From Chryseobacterium oranimense (GTDB taxonomy: Bacteria > Bacteroidota > Bacteroidia > Flavobacteriales > Weeksellaceae): a stretch of 64,000 nucleotides of DNA. Every line of letters begins with the position of its first letter. Within the stretch, counting starts at the first letter, position 1. The notes beneath the pieces were generated by a model. It did no database searches and was not told where the DNA came from. It worked only from the letters and a program-made list of their open reading frames with translations. Positions 37,063 through 45,340 of this stretch are shown piece by piece. Both the position numbers and the translations under genes were made by a program. The stretch lies in the NCBI RefSeq assembly GCF_025244725.1, contig NZ_CP104203.1:186001-250000 (forward strand). Direction: 5' to 3'.

Positions 37063-38711
37063 AACGCTCTGCTTTTACTGATTTCCTGGATATAAACATT
37101 TGGAGACATTCCGGTGACGGATTTAAAAATTGTGGTAAAGGCACTGTGTGAAGAGAAACCCGAATATTCCGCCAGATAGCTGACCTTATAGTTAAGATAA
37201 ACAGGATCTGTTCTCAGCAGGAGGGCAATGTGGTTAATCCTCAATTCATTAATATAGCCGTTGAAGTTTTTCCCTTTACTGTTGTTGATCACCTCAGAAA
37301 GATATTTTGTATTGACGCCCATTTGTGAAGACAGCATGGAAAGTGTCATGTTTTTGTCGAGATAACGCTGCTGTTTTTCCCATTCTTCCAGTTTCTGCAG
37401 AATTTCATCTTCCTTTTCCTTGGAGATTTTATTCAGGTCTTTTTCATTGGTTTTAACGGTAGGCGGCGCTTCCTCCGCAATGACAGGTATATCTTTCTGT
37501 ACAGCCAATTCCTGATTTTTCTGTTTTTCAAAAAAATCAAACTGTTTCTTAAGATCTTTATGACTGCTTTTCAGAATCAGAAAGCAGATTAGAAGTCCTG
37601 TTATGATAGCCAGGGACCCTGTAGAAAGCCAGATTATCTTTTTAAATTGCTTTTGCTTTTGAAATTCCAGATTATTGTTTTGATTGGTTTCTACCAGCTT
37701 TACAATATAGCGGATCCCTTCTTTGGTATTTGAATCTGATTTCGTCCGGAGTTCACTGTAAAGCTTATTATACTGATGGTACTTTTCATCGTTACGAAGA
37801 GCAAAATAGTTCTTGGACAACGATTCATAAATTTTTGCTTTTAAGCTGTTATAAGGAATACTTTCTATCGTGGAAAGTCCTTTTTCAAGCATTTCAACAG
37901 CGGTATGATAATCTTCCTTAAAAAAATAATACCGTGACAGATTTTCATAAGCAAATGCCAGGAGAAAAGGATAATTCTTATTCTTTTCAGCTACTGCAAG
38001 TGTGTTTTCAAGAATATGTCTGGCTTCTTCCGGTTTATTTTGTTTCATTAAATAAGAAGCTCTGAAGATCCTGTTCTCCATCTTCAGGATTAGGTTTTCC
38101 TGATTATTGAAGCTGAGGTAATGGTCACTTTTGTTGAGGTTTTTCAAGGCATTGTCATAGCTCCTGTTGATCCCGAAGTTAATAGCCTGAAGCTGATAAA
38201 GCTTCCCTGTAATAACATTCAGCCGTGGATTGTCACCTTTTAAGAACTTAGGATCAGATAAAAGACTGGTAATAATCTGTTGCGACTGGTGGTAGAGATC
38301 CAGGTTCTGATATTGGTCAGCCAGATTATAATCACCGGCAATCTGAAGAAAATAAGATAGCTTTTCCTTTTCCCTTGAGTCTTCCTTCTGACTGTAGATA
38401 TTCACGGACTGTACATAATCTCCCTTCATGGCATAGGCCTGGGAAATGATATTTTGCAGTACAGTCCTGTGTTCCGGATTCTGATCGCTGATGAGCAGGC
38501 TCTGGGAATAGTTGATGCATTCATCAGGATTCTGATATAATTTCTGAAAAGCTTTGTCTGCCAAAATACTGAAATCCGGCCCCGACTGTCCTTTTGCAAA
38601 AACTGAGCCCAGAATAATGAGCAGAAATAGAATGCCCTGAAGCAAAGCATTCCGGCAAAACAATAATTTTTTTGGTTTTTTTCTTACAGCTTCTTTATGA
38701 TCTGTCCTCAA
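37059..38711 (-). CDS. One-membrane-span TPR-AraC transcription regulator
   Basis: The 550-aa protein has an N-terminal hydrophobic segment (about residues 22-42), a periplasmic TPR region (residues 50-330) and a membrane helix (about 358-378). A cytoplasmic linker leads to a C-terminal AraC-type HTH: LSMLSSQMGVNTKYLSEVIN for the first helix-turn-helix, YLAEYSGFSSHSAFTTIFK for the second, then TGMSPNVYI. It is a one-component transmembrane regulator, a design common in Flavobacteriia. The signal is unknown. The short TPR partner follows with an ATGA overlap. Confidence 0.88.
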   Translation of the reverse strand: MRTDHKEAVRKKPKKLLFCRNALLQGILFLLIILGSVFAKGQSGPDFSILADKAFQKLYQNPDECINYSQSLLISDQNPEHRTVLQNIISQAYAMKGDYVQSVNIYSQKEDSREKEKLSYFLQIAGDYNLADQYQNLDLYHQSQQIITSLLSDPKFLKGDNPRLNVITGKLYQLQAINFGINRSYDNALKNLNKSDHYLSFNNQENLILKMENRIFRASYLMKQNKPEEARHILENTLAVAEKNKNYPFLLAFAYENLSRYYFFKEDYHTAVEMLEKGLSTIESIPYNSLKAKIYESLSKNYFALRNDEKYHQYNKLYSELRTKSDSNTKEGIRYIVKLVETNQNNNLEFQKQKQFKKIIWLSTGSLAIITGLLICFLILKSSHKDLKKQFDFFEKQKNQELAVQKDIPVIAEEAPPTVKTNEKDLNKISKEKEDEILQKLEEWEKQQRYLDKNMTLSMLSSQMGVNTKYLSEVINNSKGKNFNGYINELRINHIALLLRTDPVYLNYKVSYLAEYSGFSSHSAFTTIFKSVTGMSPNVYIQEISKSRAL

Positions 38712-38860
38712 AGTAGATTTTTGTTATAGGGTTGTATTTTAGTGTTTTACGTTTTTTACTCTTTTAAATTTCACGAATTATGCAAGTCAAAATCTTTTAA
38801 AAAGGTAAATATAATATTAATATTGTTTAAGCCAATTCAAAATATTAAACTTAAATAATT

Positions 38861-40177
38861 ATGGAAAAGATTTACAACATTTCAATGAAAGCTTTATATA
38901 CTTGCTTTCTGTTTGGGTTTGCAATAGCCAATTCACAGCTCACTGTAATGGCATTGGGAAATTATACAGTTGGCGGTATTTCGGATGGTGGAATTGTCAG
39001 CATGCACACAAGTGCCGGTCAGATCTATAAATGGGATGAGCTGAATGGTTTGGTTCAGATAGGCTCTATATCCAACGGATATCCCGCTGCCGGAAGAACG
39101 CTTATCACAGCTGACGGAACTAAAATAGGTTCTTCCGTCACCAATACCGCAACTGGTTTTAATGAAATCTCAACCTATAATACAGCTGCAAACACATGGA
39201 CCAATCTCGGAGGACTGGTTCCAGCAGGCTGGGACGGTCATGTAAGCTCCACCTGGGGAATGACTTCTGACGGCAACACCATTGTAGGGCTGGGCTGGCT
39301 TACTGCCGGAACCGCACATGCAGTAAAATGGAATGCTGCAAACGGAGTAACCGATCTTGGCAGCACAGTTCCCAACAGAAGTTCCAGAGCCAATGCCATT
39401 AATGCTGACGGATCTGTAATTGTCGGCTGGCAGGATCAGGATACGGGTTTCAGAAGCGGTGCCAAATGGGTAAACGGAGTAGAGAGCTTTATTACAGATA
39501 CTAATGGCAATTACGTGGGTGAAGCTGGAGACGTTTCAGCTGACGGAACTACAATCATAGGTTCCGCAATGCCTAATCCATATGTTTGGAACAGCGTAAA
39601 CGGCCTTACATACATAACCCATCCAAATTCCTCAGCCTTCTTCAGAGGGGGAGCAACTGGAATTTCTGCCGACGGTAAAAAAGTAGTCGGGTTTTTCAGG
39701 GCTTTTGGTGCACCTCCCATGTCTGGAGAAGGCTTTATATGGACTGAAGCAGGAGGAAGGGTGAACCTGAATGATTATGCGGTAAGCATGGGAATCAATA
39801 CTCAAGGGGTTACTATGGGGCTTCCCTTAGCCATTTCGAAGGACGGAAAAAGAATTGCAGGAATGGGAACCAATGCTTCCAACCAGATGGTTGCTTTTTT
39901 TCTGGATCTTTCAAAAACATTGCTTTCTACCCATGAAAGTACACAACACAATAATACTATATCCATTTATCCAAACCCTGCAAAAGATATGCTTTACTTG
40001 AAAGGAATCAGGCAGGTTGATAAAGTGGAAATTTACAATATGGTCGGTCAGAAAGTAAAAACAGATAATGCTGTGGAAAACAGAATAGATGTTTCTTCCT
40101 TATCAAAAGGAGATTATATTCTACAGATTTTCGTGAAGGGGGAAACTTCACAAAGTTTTAAATTTATCAGACAGTAA
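38861..40177 (+). CDS. T9SS-exported HAF-repeat protein
   Basis: The 438-aa precursor has a signal peptide (about residues 9-26, ending ANSQ). At least five HAF-type repeats follow, marked by ISADGK, INADGSVIVGW, VSADGTTIIGS and ISKDGKRIAG with KW or VW strands, which suggest a beta-propeller. The C-terminal 70 residues are a type A T9SS sorting domain (SIYPNPAKDMLYLKG, VEIYNMVGQKV, LSKGDYILQIF). It is therefore secreted or surface-attached through the type IX system. Its ligand is unknown. Confidence 0.88.
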   Translation: MEKIYNISMKALYTCFLFGFAIANSQLTVMALGNYTVGGISDGGIVSMHTSAGQIYKWDELNGLVQIGSISNGYPAAGRTLITADGTKIGSSVTNTATGFNEISTYNTAANTWTNLGGLVPAGWDGHVSSTWGMTSDGNTIVGLGWLTAGTAHAVKWNAANGVTDLGSTVPNRSSRANAINADGSVIVGWQDQDTGFRSGAKWVNGVESFITDTNGNYVGEAGDVSADGTTIIGSAMPNPYVWNSVNGLTYITHPNSSAFFRGGATGISADGKKVVGFFRAFGAPPMSGEGFIWTEAGGRVNLNDYAVSMGINTQGVTMGLPLAISKDGKRIAGMGTNASNQMVAFFLDLSKTLLSTHESTQHNNTISIYPNPAKDMLYLKGIRQVDKVEIYNMVGQKVKTDNAVENRIDVSSLSKGDYILQIFVKGETSQSFKFIRQ

Positions 40178-40212
40178 AATAAAAATTAGACCCACTTAGA
40201 AGACTTGACCAA

Positions 40213-40241
40213 AAAACTCGCAGAATTTCTGCGAGTTTTGT
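40213..40241. terminator. Shared terminator between convergent genes
   Basis: A 13-bp perfect inverted repeat (AAAACTCGCAGAA / TTCTGCGAGTTTT) has A-rich and T-rich flanks. It lies 36 bp after the HAF-repeat gene and 11 bp past the barstar stop, so it can serve both. Confidence 0.85.
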
Positions 40242-40251
40242 TTGTATAGAA

Positions 40252-40563
40252 TTATTCTTCGTCTTCCGGTGTATCCTCATCTTCATCTTCGTACTGCTCC
40301 AGATAATAAGTGAAGCTGAAGTCTTCCGTTTCATCTTCTGCATCTTCAAGAGTCGTCAGAAGATCCTCAAAGATCTCCAGCTGGTCTACCGTCATATTTA
40401 CAAATTCAATGTGGAGCGGTAATTCCAGCTCTCCGGTAATGACATCGGAAAGGGCATCAAGATTATCCCCAAAATATTCAGGAAGGGTTAGTTTTTCCTT
40501 TAATTGGGCGTAAAAATCTTCATAATCGCCGATGTCTGTAAAATCGATATATATTGTCTTCAT
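40252..40563 (-). CDS. Barstar-family ribonuclease inhibitor
   Basis: The 103-aa acidic protein matches barstar. LPEYFGDNLDALSDVITG (about residues 27-44) aligns with the inhibitor helix of Bacillus barstar. The Tyr and both acidic positions that enter the barnase active site are kept, with Ser at the position of Trp38. The end is a run of Asp and Glu. It should neutralise the barnase-type RNase encoded at 41041-41553 on the same strand. The two genes are now separated by a 441-bp GIY-YIG unit, which is unusual because such pairs are normally adjacent. Confidence 0.9.
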   Translation of the reverse strand: MKTIYIDFTDIGDYEDFYAQLKEKLTLPEYFGDNLDALSDVITGELELPLHIEFVNMTVDQLEIFEDLLTTLEDAEDETEDFSFTYYLEQYEDEDEDTPEDEE

Positions 40564-40593
40564 ATTTTTCTTTTTATTAATTTATTCTTTGTA

Positions 40594-40650
40594 GTCATTG
40601 CGAACAGACTGAAGGTCTGCGAACGTAGTTCAGAAGCGACGAAGCAATCT
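40594..40650. repeat. Left inverted repeat arm of the GIY-YIG unit
   Basis: A 57-bp arm, exactly complementary to 40978-41034. It also holds a smaller internal hairpin (AGACTGAAGGTCT). The last base is the first base of the reversed stop codon of the nuclease gene. Confidence 0.9.
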
Positions 40651-40958
40651 CAAAAAATATCCATGATATTTTCAATATCTTCTGTCAAATCTCTCCATTC
40701 CGGGTTTAATGAATTAATCAAGTCTAATTTTTTCTGTCTTGAACCTGCTTTGATCTGCTTTTCCCGGAAAATAGCATCTCCTATTTCCTGGAAAGACTCC
40801 CAGTAGACCAGTAGGTATAGATTATATTTTGAGGTGAAGCTTTGTTCGAAAAACCTTTCTTTATGCTGCTGAACACGTTGGGGTAGGTTTGAGGTAACTC
40901 CTGTATAAAGAGTTGTATGATGCCTGTTGGTCATAATATATACAAAACCTGGTTTCAT
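40650..40958 (-). CDS. GIY-YIG nuclease family protein
   Basis: The 102-aa protein is a stand-alone GIY-YIG domain of the YhbQ/UPF0213 type. The two motif strands are FVYIMTN and LYTGVTSNL, the catalytic Arg is in QRVQQHKE, and the REKQIKAGSRQKKLDLIN helix holds the expected metal-binding Glu. Such proteins cut DNA using one domain. It lies wholly between the two 57-bp inverted arms, with 19 bp between its start and the right arm and its stop inside the left arm. No promoter of its own is clear, so readthrough from the RNase gene is possible. Confidence 0.92.
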   Translation of the reverse strand: MKPGFVYIMTNRHHTTLYTGVTSNLPQRVQQHKERFFEQSFTSKYNLYLLVYWESFQEIGDAIFREKQIKAGSRQKKLDLINSLNPEWRDLTEDIENIMDIF

Positions 40959-40977
40959 GTATGTTCAAGTTATTTAA

Positions 40978-41034
40978 AGATTGCTTCGTCGCTTCTGAAC
41001 TACGTTCGCAGACCTTCAGTCTGTTCGCAATGAC
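40978..41034. repeat. Right inverted repeat arm of the GIY-YIG unit
   Basis: A 57-bp arm, exactly complementary to 40594-40650. It ends only 6 bp from the stop codon of the barnase-type gene. Confidence 0.9.
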
Positions 41035-41040
41035 ATTCAA

Positions 41041-41553
41041 TTACTGCTTCTCAAAGCTTTTATAATGGTTTTTAGTCAGGTAAACGTCCCCATTGCGGGT
41101 AAATATAATCCGGTCTGCATTTCGGTTTCCACAACTGTAATTGACATCAGCTTCGTAATACTTTTCGCCCTGGGGAAGCTGATTTTCCCTGTTCCCGAAT
41201 TTGTCGCCACCAATGGCTCTGCCTGGAAGCACTTCGCAGAGATTTCCCTTTGAAGCATTCCAGCCTAGCTTTCTTGCTTCATTTTTAGTGATATAATAAT
41301 CAGGAAGCCTATGATTCTGCTTTACATAATTAATGACCGTTTTTTCTGCTGTGAGCTGATCAACGGACTGTGGAGAAGATTTACCATTCGTATTTTGAGA
41401 ACTTGAAGTACTTCCATAGCTGGTAATTTCTGTATTTGCGGTCTGTGTATTTTCTTTTTTGCCAGCAATAAAATTGTTATAGATATACATTGCAGACATT
41501 CCGAAAAGAAGCCCCAGACAAATAAAAAATACCGATCTTATTTTACCGTTCAT
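41041..41553 (-). CDS. Barnase-family extracytoplasmic ribonuclease
   Basis: The 170-aa protein has an N-terminal membrane anchor or signal (about residues 7-29), a Ser/Thr/Asn linker (30-65) and a barnase domain (about 66-170). The barnase landmarks are all present: DYYITKNEARKLGW, ASKGNL, AIGGDKFGNRE, the catalytic Glu in YEADVNY, Arg in NRNADRI, and the general-acid His in NHYKSF. It should cleave single-stranded RNA after G. In this family the enzyme is secreted and kept harmless inside by barstar. Two extra Cys may form a disulfide. The barstar gene lies downstream beyond the GIY-YIG unit. Confidence 0.93.
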   Translation of the reverse strand: MNGKIRSVFFICLGLLFGMSAMYIYNNFIAGKKENTQTANTEITSYGSTSSSQNTNGKSSPQSVDQLTAEKTVINYVKQNHRLPDYYITKNEARKLGWNASKGNLCEVLPGRAIGGDKFGNRENQLPQGEKYYEADVNYSCGNRNADRIIFTRNGDVYLTKNHYKSFEKQ

Positions 41554-41582
41554 ATATAAAACTTATCATTTATTATTTAAAA

Positions 41583-42377
41583 CTAATCATTCCTCCATTC
41601 CTCAGGAATATCACAAACCGGAATAGGGTCTATTTTGTGTCTTGCCGCTTTATGCATTCTGTCAAAGATTAAAAACACCTCTTTATCGCGGCCTTCATAA
41701 TCATCTGCAGTCTTGGTTCCGTATTCTTTCTGGATTTTTTCCAGTTCCGGATAAGTAGCGCCAATCTGCTGTTCGTCCGTTCTGTCCACATCCCAAAGCC
41801 CGTCTGTAGGAATAGCTTCCTGAATGTTTTTAACCAGATTTAAAGCTCTTGCAAGCGTATATACTTCCGTTTTATAAAGATCTGCGATAGGGGAAACATC
41901 TACACCGCCATCACCGTATTTTGTATAAAACCCAATTCCGAAATCTTCCACTTTATTTCCAGTTCCGCATACCAGAAGACTGTTAATCTGTCCGTAATAG
42001 TACAGGGTAAGCATTCTCAAACGCGCTCTTGTATTGGCGAAAGCCAGTTTTTCATTAGGATACAGATCATCCTTTACATCAAATGTTTTGTAAAGTTCCT
42101 CAAAAGCAGGGGTAAGGTTCACGGATAAGGTTTCTACGTTAGGAAATCTTGATTTCAGGTCATTCATATGCTCCCATGCACGGTTTACCTGGTCCGGTTT
42201 CTGGCGGATCGGCATTTCGATAAGAAGAGTTTTCAGTCCTGTCATGGCTGCAAGAGTAGAAACCACTCCGGAATCCACACCTCCTGATACTCCAATTACG
42301 TAGCCTTTTACGTTAGCTTTTACGGCATAATCCTTCAGCCAGTTTACAATATGATCTATTACTTTTTGAGTCTGCAT
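41583..42377 (-). CDS. nadE: Ammonia-dependent NAD+ synthase
   Basis: The 264-aa enzyme adenylates and amidates nicotinic acid adenine dinucleotide to NAD+. The ATP pyrophosphatase P-loop is GVSGGVDSGVVSTL at about residues 28-41. The KVEDFGIGFYTKYGDGG and DVSPIADLYKTEVYTLA motifs are typical of NadE. It lacks a glutaminase domain, so it should use free ammonia. In several Flavobacteriia nadE lies near gldB and gldC, as it does here, although two other genes intervene in this genome. Confidence 0.94.
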   Translation of the reverse strand: MQTQKVIDHIVNWLKDYAVKANVKGYVIGVSGGVDSGVVSTLAAMTGLKTLLIEMPIRQKPDQVNRAWEHMNDLKSRFPNVETLSVNLTPAFEELYKTFDVKDDLYPNEKLAFANTRARLRMLTLYYYGQINSLLVCGTGNKVEDFGIGFYTKYGDGGVDVSPIADLYKTEVYTLARALNLVKNIQEAIPTDGLWDVDRTDEQQIGATYPELEKIQKEYGTKTADDYEGRDKEVFLIFDRMHKAARHKIDPIPVCDIPEEWRND

Positions 42378-42587
42378 TGTTTATTTTTTTAGTCTATTTC
42401 AAATTATTCAGGGTACTTTATTACCCCATTTTATGTTTTTTAATCTTTCTTTTACCGGTTTTACAGCCATTCCGTTGGCATCAAAATTTCAAACGGAAAA
42501 TAAATTCCAAAATTACAGGTTTTTTTGTAACTAAACTCAGGATAATAATATTCAGCTCTGAACGTTTCTTCTTGCTGCCTTAAACAT

Positions 42588-43115
42588 CTATTGAAGATAT
42601 TTTTCGCGTTTGAGTTCATACCAGTTACAAATGCCATCAGGTTCTGTGAATTCACCGGTCTTCTCAAAGCCTAATTTCTTTAAAATATGATTGGATCGCT
42701 CGTTTCCCGAATGGGCATGTGCATAGATTATTTCTGCTTTCATCTGATGAAAACCCAGTTCCAGAGAAGCTTCCGCAGCTTCCAGGGCATAACCTTTTCC
42801 CCATGATTCGGGCAGATAACGGTAACCAAGATCAAGTACATTTTTATAACCGTTAATCTCTTCAGTTAGTAATTTCAGGCCGCTCCAGCCGATCAGAAGT
42901 CCGGCTTCCTTTTCAATTACAGCCAGCCTTCCTACACCATTTTCTTCATATTGCTTCTGAATCATTCGGATGACGTTCAAAGATTCACTCTGTTCCGTGA
43001 GTACCGGAACACCGAGGTATTTCATGACTTCGGGGTTAGAATCCAGCAGAAACATACGTTCAACATCTTTTTCTTCAAGTTTTCTTAATATCAGTCGTTG
43101 CGTTTCAATTTTCAT
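42588..43115 (-). CDS. GNAT acetyltransferase (RimJ/RimL type)
   Basis: The 175-aa protein fits the RimJ/RimL subgroup (Acetyltransf_3): ETQRLILRKLEEKDVERMF at the start, GYRYLPESWGKGYALEAAEA as the acetyl-CoA-binding segment (about residues 92-111), and HAHSGNERSNHILKKLGFEK near the end. It would acetylate an alpha-amine, for example of a ribosomal protein or a small molecule; the acceptor is unknown. It lies 7 bp downstream of the LRR protein gene on the same strand, so the two are likely one unit. Confidence 0.88.
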   Translation of the reverse strand: MKIETQRLILRKLEEKDVERMFLLDSNPEVMKYLGVPVLTEQSESLNVIRMIQKQYEENGVGRLAVIEKEAGLLIGWSGLKLLTEEINGYKNVLDLGYRYLPESWGKGYALEAAEASLELGFHQMKAEIIYAHAHSGNERSNHILKKLGFEKTGEFTEPDGICNWYELKREKYLQ

Positions 43116-43122
43116 AGTGAGA

Positions 43123-43764
43123 TTATTGTTCAGATCCGAAAATGGCGATATCAGTTTTCGTACCCTTCTTAATATCGGCCTCCTTCATGGGATTTCCACC
43201 TACATTCAGCGTTTGAAGGCCCGGATTTCCGGAAATATCAAGTTTCTGGATCTTATTGTGTTCGATGTTTAATTTTCTTAAATTTTTAAGTGGAGTAATA
43301 TCAATTGTTTTTAACTGATTTAAAGATAATGTTAATTGGTCAATTCTCGGAGTTTCCTTTAGCGAAATAGCCTCCAGCAGGTTATTATCCAGATATAAAG
43401 AAGCCAAGTTTTTAAGACTTTCTGCCTTGAATGAAGCAATCTTGCATCCAGTACATGAAAACAGTTCAAGATTGGGCAGACTTTTAACAGAAACATTCGA
43501 AATTGTATTGTCATCAAGCACAATCATTTTGGCATTGCTGAAAAGCAATATATCGTCGGCTGATGTAATGCCTTTCTGAACCAGAAACAAGTTGGTCACC
43601 ATATCCGCTTCCAGCTTTTCCAGCGAGCCGTTTTTGTTTACATCAAAATTTTCGAGAACCGCTTTTTCAAAATTCTGATCCTTGAAATTAAGTTTTTGGG
43701 CACAAAAGAGAGAAAATCCTGAAATAACAAGGCTTAAGGTTGCAAATATTTTAATTTTCATCAT
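43123..43764 (-). CDS. Exported leucine-rich repeat protein
   Basis: The 213-aa precursor has a signal peptide (about residues 1-22, ending LFCAQ). It contains at least five leucine-rich repeats, such as LPNLELFSCTGCKIASF, LKNLASLYLDNNLLEAI and LKNLRKLNIEHNKIQKL. The N-terminal part (FDVNKNGSLEKLEADMV) looks like an EF-hand-like loop. It should be a binding protein in the periplasm or at the surface. It is divergent from gldB with only 52 bp between them, so the two share a promoter region. Confidence 0.82.
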   Translation of the reverse strand: MMKIKIFATLSLVISGFSLFCAQKLNFKDQNFEKAVLENFDVNKNGSLEKLEADMVTNLFLVQKGITSADDILLFSNAKMIVLDDNTISNVSVKSLPNLELFSCTGCKIASFKAESLKNLASLYLDNNLLEAISLKETPRIDQLTLSLNQLKTIDITPLKNLRKLNIEHNKIQKLDISGNPGLQTLNVGGNPMKEADIKKGTKTDIAIFGSEQ

Positions 43765-43816
43765 TGATTGTGTTTTAAATCCTTATTTTTGCTCACATAA
43801 ATTTCATGTAAAAATA

Positions 43817-44800
43817 ATGAAGATTTTTAGAATTATTGCGCTTTCTTCCATTTTAGTTCTCGCTTTGGATTCCTGTAAAAAAGAACCGGAAAACCAATGG
43901 AAAGTAGAAGTAAAAACTCCTGCTGAAAAAGTTGAGGTAACAGATATTTCCAAAGAATTCTATGATCAGAATATTCCTTTGGATCAGTTTAAAGCTAAGT
44001 TTCCCTGGTTTCAGGGAACGGTTTCCGATGCGGATTTTGGCAAAAGAAGAACGGATGCTGAAGAGATTAAGATTTATAAAGAAGCTGCCGGTAAAATAGA
44101 TCAGGCAAAGCTTCAGAAAGAGCTTCAGGATTTATTCTCTCATATCAAATATTATTTCCCACAATTTAAAAGTCCTAAGGTTTACCTTTTCTCATCAGCA
44201 TTGCAGATGGTTCAGGATCCTATTTTTTATGATTCGAAAGGGAACCTGCTTTTTATAGATATCACCGGATTTATGGGAGATGGGAATGCCAATTACAAAG
44301 GATTGGAACTGTATTTTCAAAAATCAATGAATCCTCAGAATATTGTTCCCAAAGTATCTCAGATCTTTGCTGAGAATATTGTAACAGAATCTCCGGACCA
44401 TCAGAAATTTATAGATAAAGTTATTCTGAACGGAAAAATCATGATGCTTCAGGATGCCTTTCTTCCCGATACACCCGATTATCTGAAAATGAACTATACC
44501 AAAAAACAATATGACTGGGCTGTGGCTAATGAAGCCAATATCTGGAATTATTTTGTGGAAAGCAACCTGATTTTTGGAGATGATCCAAGGCTGGTGGAAC
44601 GTTTTATTTCTCCCGGTCCCTTCTCAAAATTCTATACGGAAATCGACAATGAGTCTTCACCCCAAATCGGAATTTTTACAGGCTGGCAAATTTGTAAAGC
44701 CTATTTCAGGCAAAAACCGGAAACAAAACTGGTTGATTTTTTAAAGCTGGATGCTACCAATATCTTCAATGAAGCAGTATATAAACCTAAAACACCATAA
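43817..44800 (+). CDS. gldB: Gliding motility lipoprotein GldB
   Basis: The 327-aa lipoprotein has a lipobox (VLALDSC) followed by KKEPENQ. GldB-type motifs include FKAKFPWFQGTVSDADF, PKVYLFSSALQMVQDP and IDITGFMGDGNANYKG, and the C-terminal LVDFLKLDATNIFNEAVYKP is typical. In Flavobacterium johnsoniae GldB is required for gliding and for T9SS-linked functions. An in-frame ATG at 43682 would add 45 residues but lies inside the divergent LRR gene, so the ATG at 43817 is used. It is followed by a terminator-like hairpin and then gldC. Confidence 0.93.
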   Translation: MKIFRIIALSSILVLALDSCKKEPENQWKVEVKTPAEKVEVTDISKEFYDQNIPLDQFKAKFPWFQGTVSDADFGKRRTDAEEIKIYKEAAGKIDQAKLQKELQDLFSHIKYYFPQFKSPKVYLFSSALQMVQDPIFYDSKGNLLFIDITGFMGDGNANYKGLELYFQKSMNPQNIVPKVSQIFAENIVTESPDHQKFIDKVILNGKIMMLQDAFLPDTPDYLKMNYTKKQYDWAVANEANIWNYFVESNLIFGDDPRLVERFISPGPFSKFYTEIDNESSPQIGIFTGWQICKAYFRQKPETKLVDFLKLDATNIFNEAVYKPKTP

Positions 44801-44815
44801 TAGTTAAAATAAATG

Positions 44816-44850
44816 ATAACTTTCAAAGCAATTTGAAGGTTATTTTTTTT
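44816..44850 (+). terminator. Terminator after gldB
   Basis: ATAACTTTCAAA pairs with TTTGAAGGTTAT (one G-U pair) around a 4-nt loop, followed by a run of T, 16 bp past the stop. It separates gldB from gldC, which has its own promoter. Confidence 0.75.
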
Positions 44851-44892
44851 AATTTAATACTCCGTTTCGGGATGAAGAAACTCCGCAGAAAT

Positions 44893-44922
44893 TTTGGATA
44901 AGCTGAAGAAGTATTAACTTTG
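44893..44922 (+). promoter_or_regulatory. Promoter of gldC
   Basis: A -33 TTTG (44893-44896) and a -7 TAACTTTG (44915-44922) are 18 bp apart. The upstream in-frame ATG at 44920 lies inside the -7 box, so translation must begin at 44944. Confidence 0.7.
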
Positions 44923-44943
44923 CGGAAAAATTTTAGAATTGAT

Positions 44944-45270
44944 ATGAGAAAAACTCAGATTACAATAGATGTGGAGCTGGATGAGAACCACATCCCTGAA
45001 AATATTACATGGAACGCTCAGGATGGAGGTGTGGAAAAGGAAGAAACAAAAGCTACCATGATCTCGGTTTGGGATGACAAAACAATGGAAGCTTTAAGAA
45101 TCGATCTTTGGACGAAAGAAATGCCTGTGGACCAGATGAAAATGTTCATCCATCAGATCCTGGTATCTTTAGGAAATACTTACCAGAGAGCAACGGGAGA
45201 AGAAGATGTTGCCCAGTGGATAGAGGAGATTGCTGAGGAATTTGCGGTGAAATCTGCAATTAAAATGTAA
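44944..45270 (+). CDS. gldC: Gliding motility protein GldC
   Basis: The 108-aa soluble protein matches GldC: RKTQITIDVELDENHIPE at the start, NAQDGG in the middle, and the acidic ISVWDDKTMEALRIDLWTKE segment. In F. johnsoniae gldC lies after gldB and makes gliding more efficient without being essential. There is no signal peptide. Unlike the classic operon it has its own promoter here, and a hairpin separates it from gldB. The start is set by the promoter. Confidence 0.92.
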   Translation: MRKTQITIDVELDENHIPENITWNAQDGGVEKEETKATMISVWDDKTMEALRIDLWTKEMPVDQMKMFIHQILVSLGNTYQRATGEEDVAQWIEEIAEEFAVKSAIKM

Positions 45271-45340
45271 GCCTGCACCAGTCACAAAATATTCAAAAAA
45301 GCCTTGACTCAATTTCAGGCTTATAAAAAATAAAAACATT

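Larger units (their letters stand above)
40594..41034. mobile_element. GIY-YIG unit with perfect 57-bp terminal inverted repeats
   Basis: The left arm (40594-40650) and right arm (40978-41034) are exact reverse complements over 57 bp. Outer ends read GTCATTGCGA, inner ends GAAGCAATCT. The only gene inside is a GIY-YIG nuclease whose stop codon overlaps the left arm. No obvious target duplication flanks it (left flank ends TTTGTA, right flank starts ATTCAA). The same ends bound the gene-free palindrome at 3337-3435. This looks like a small mobile unit; the mechanism is unknown. Confidence 0.75.

Noticed and set aside
37059..38711. Hybrid two-component system
   Set aside because: The protein has TPRs and an AraC HTH but no kinase or receiver motifs.
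40594..41034. CRISPR-like pair of repeats
   Set aside because: Only two copies, in inverted orientation, around a coding gene; there are no spacers and no cas genes.
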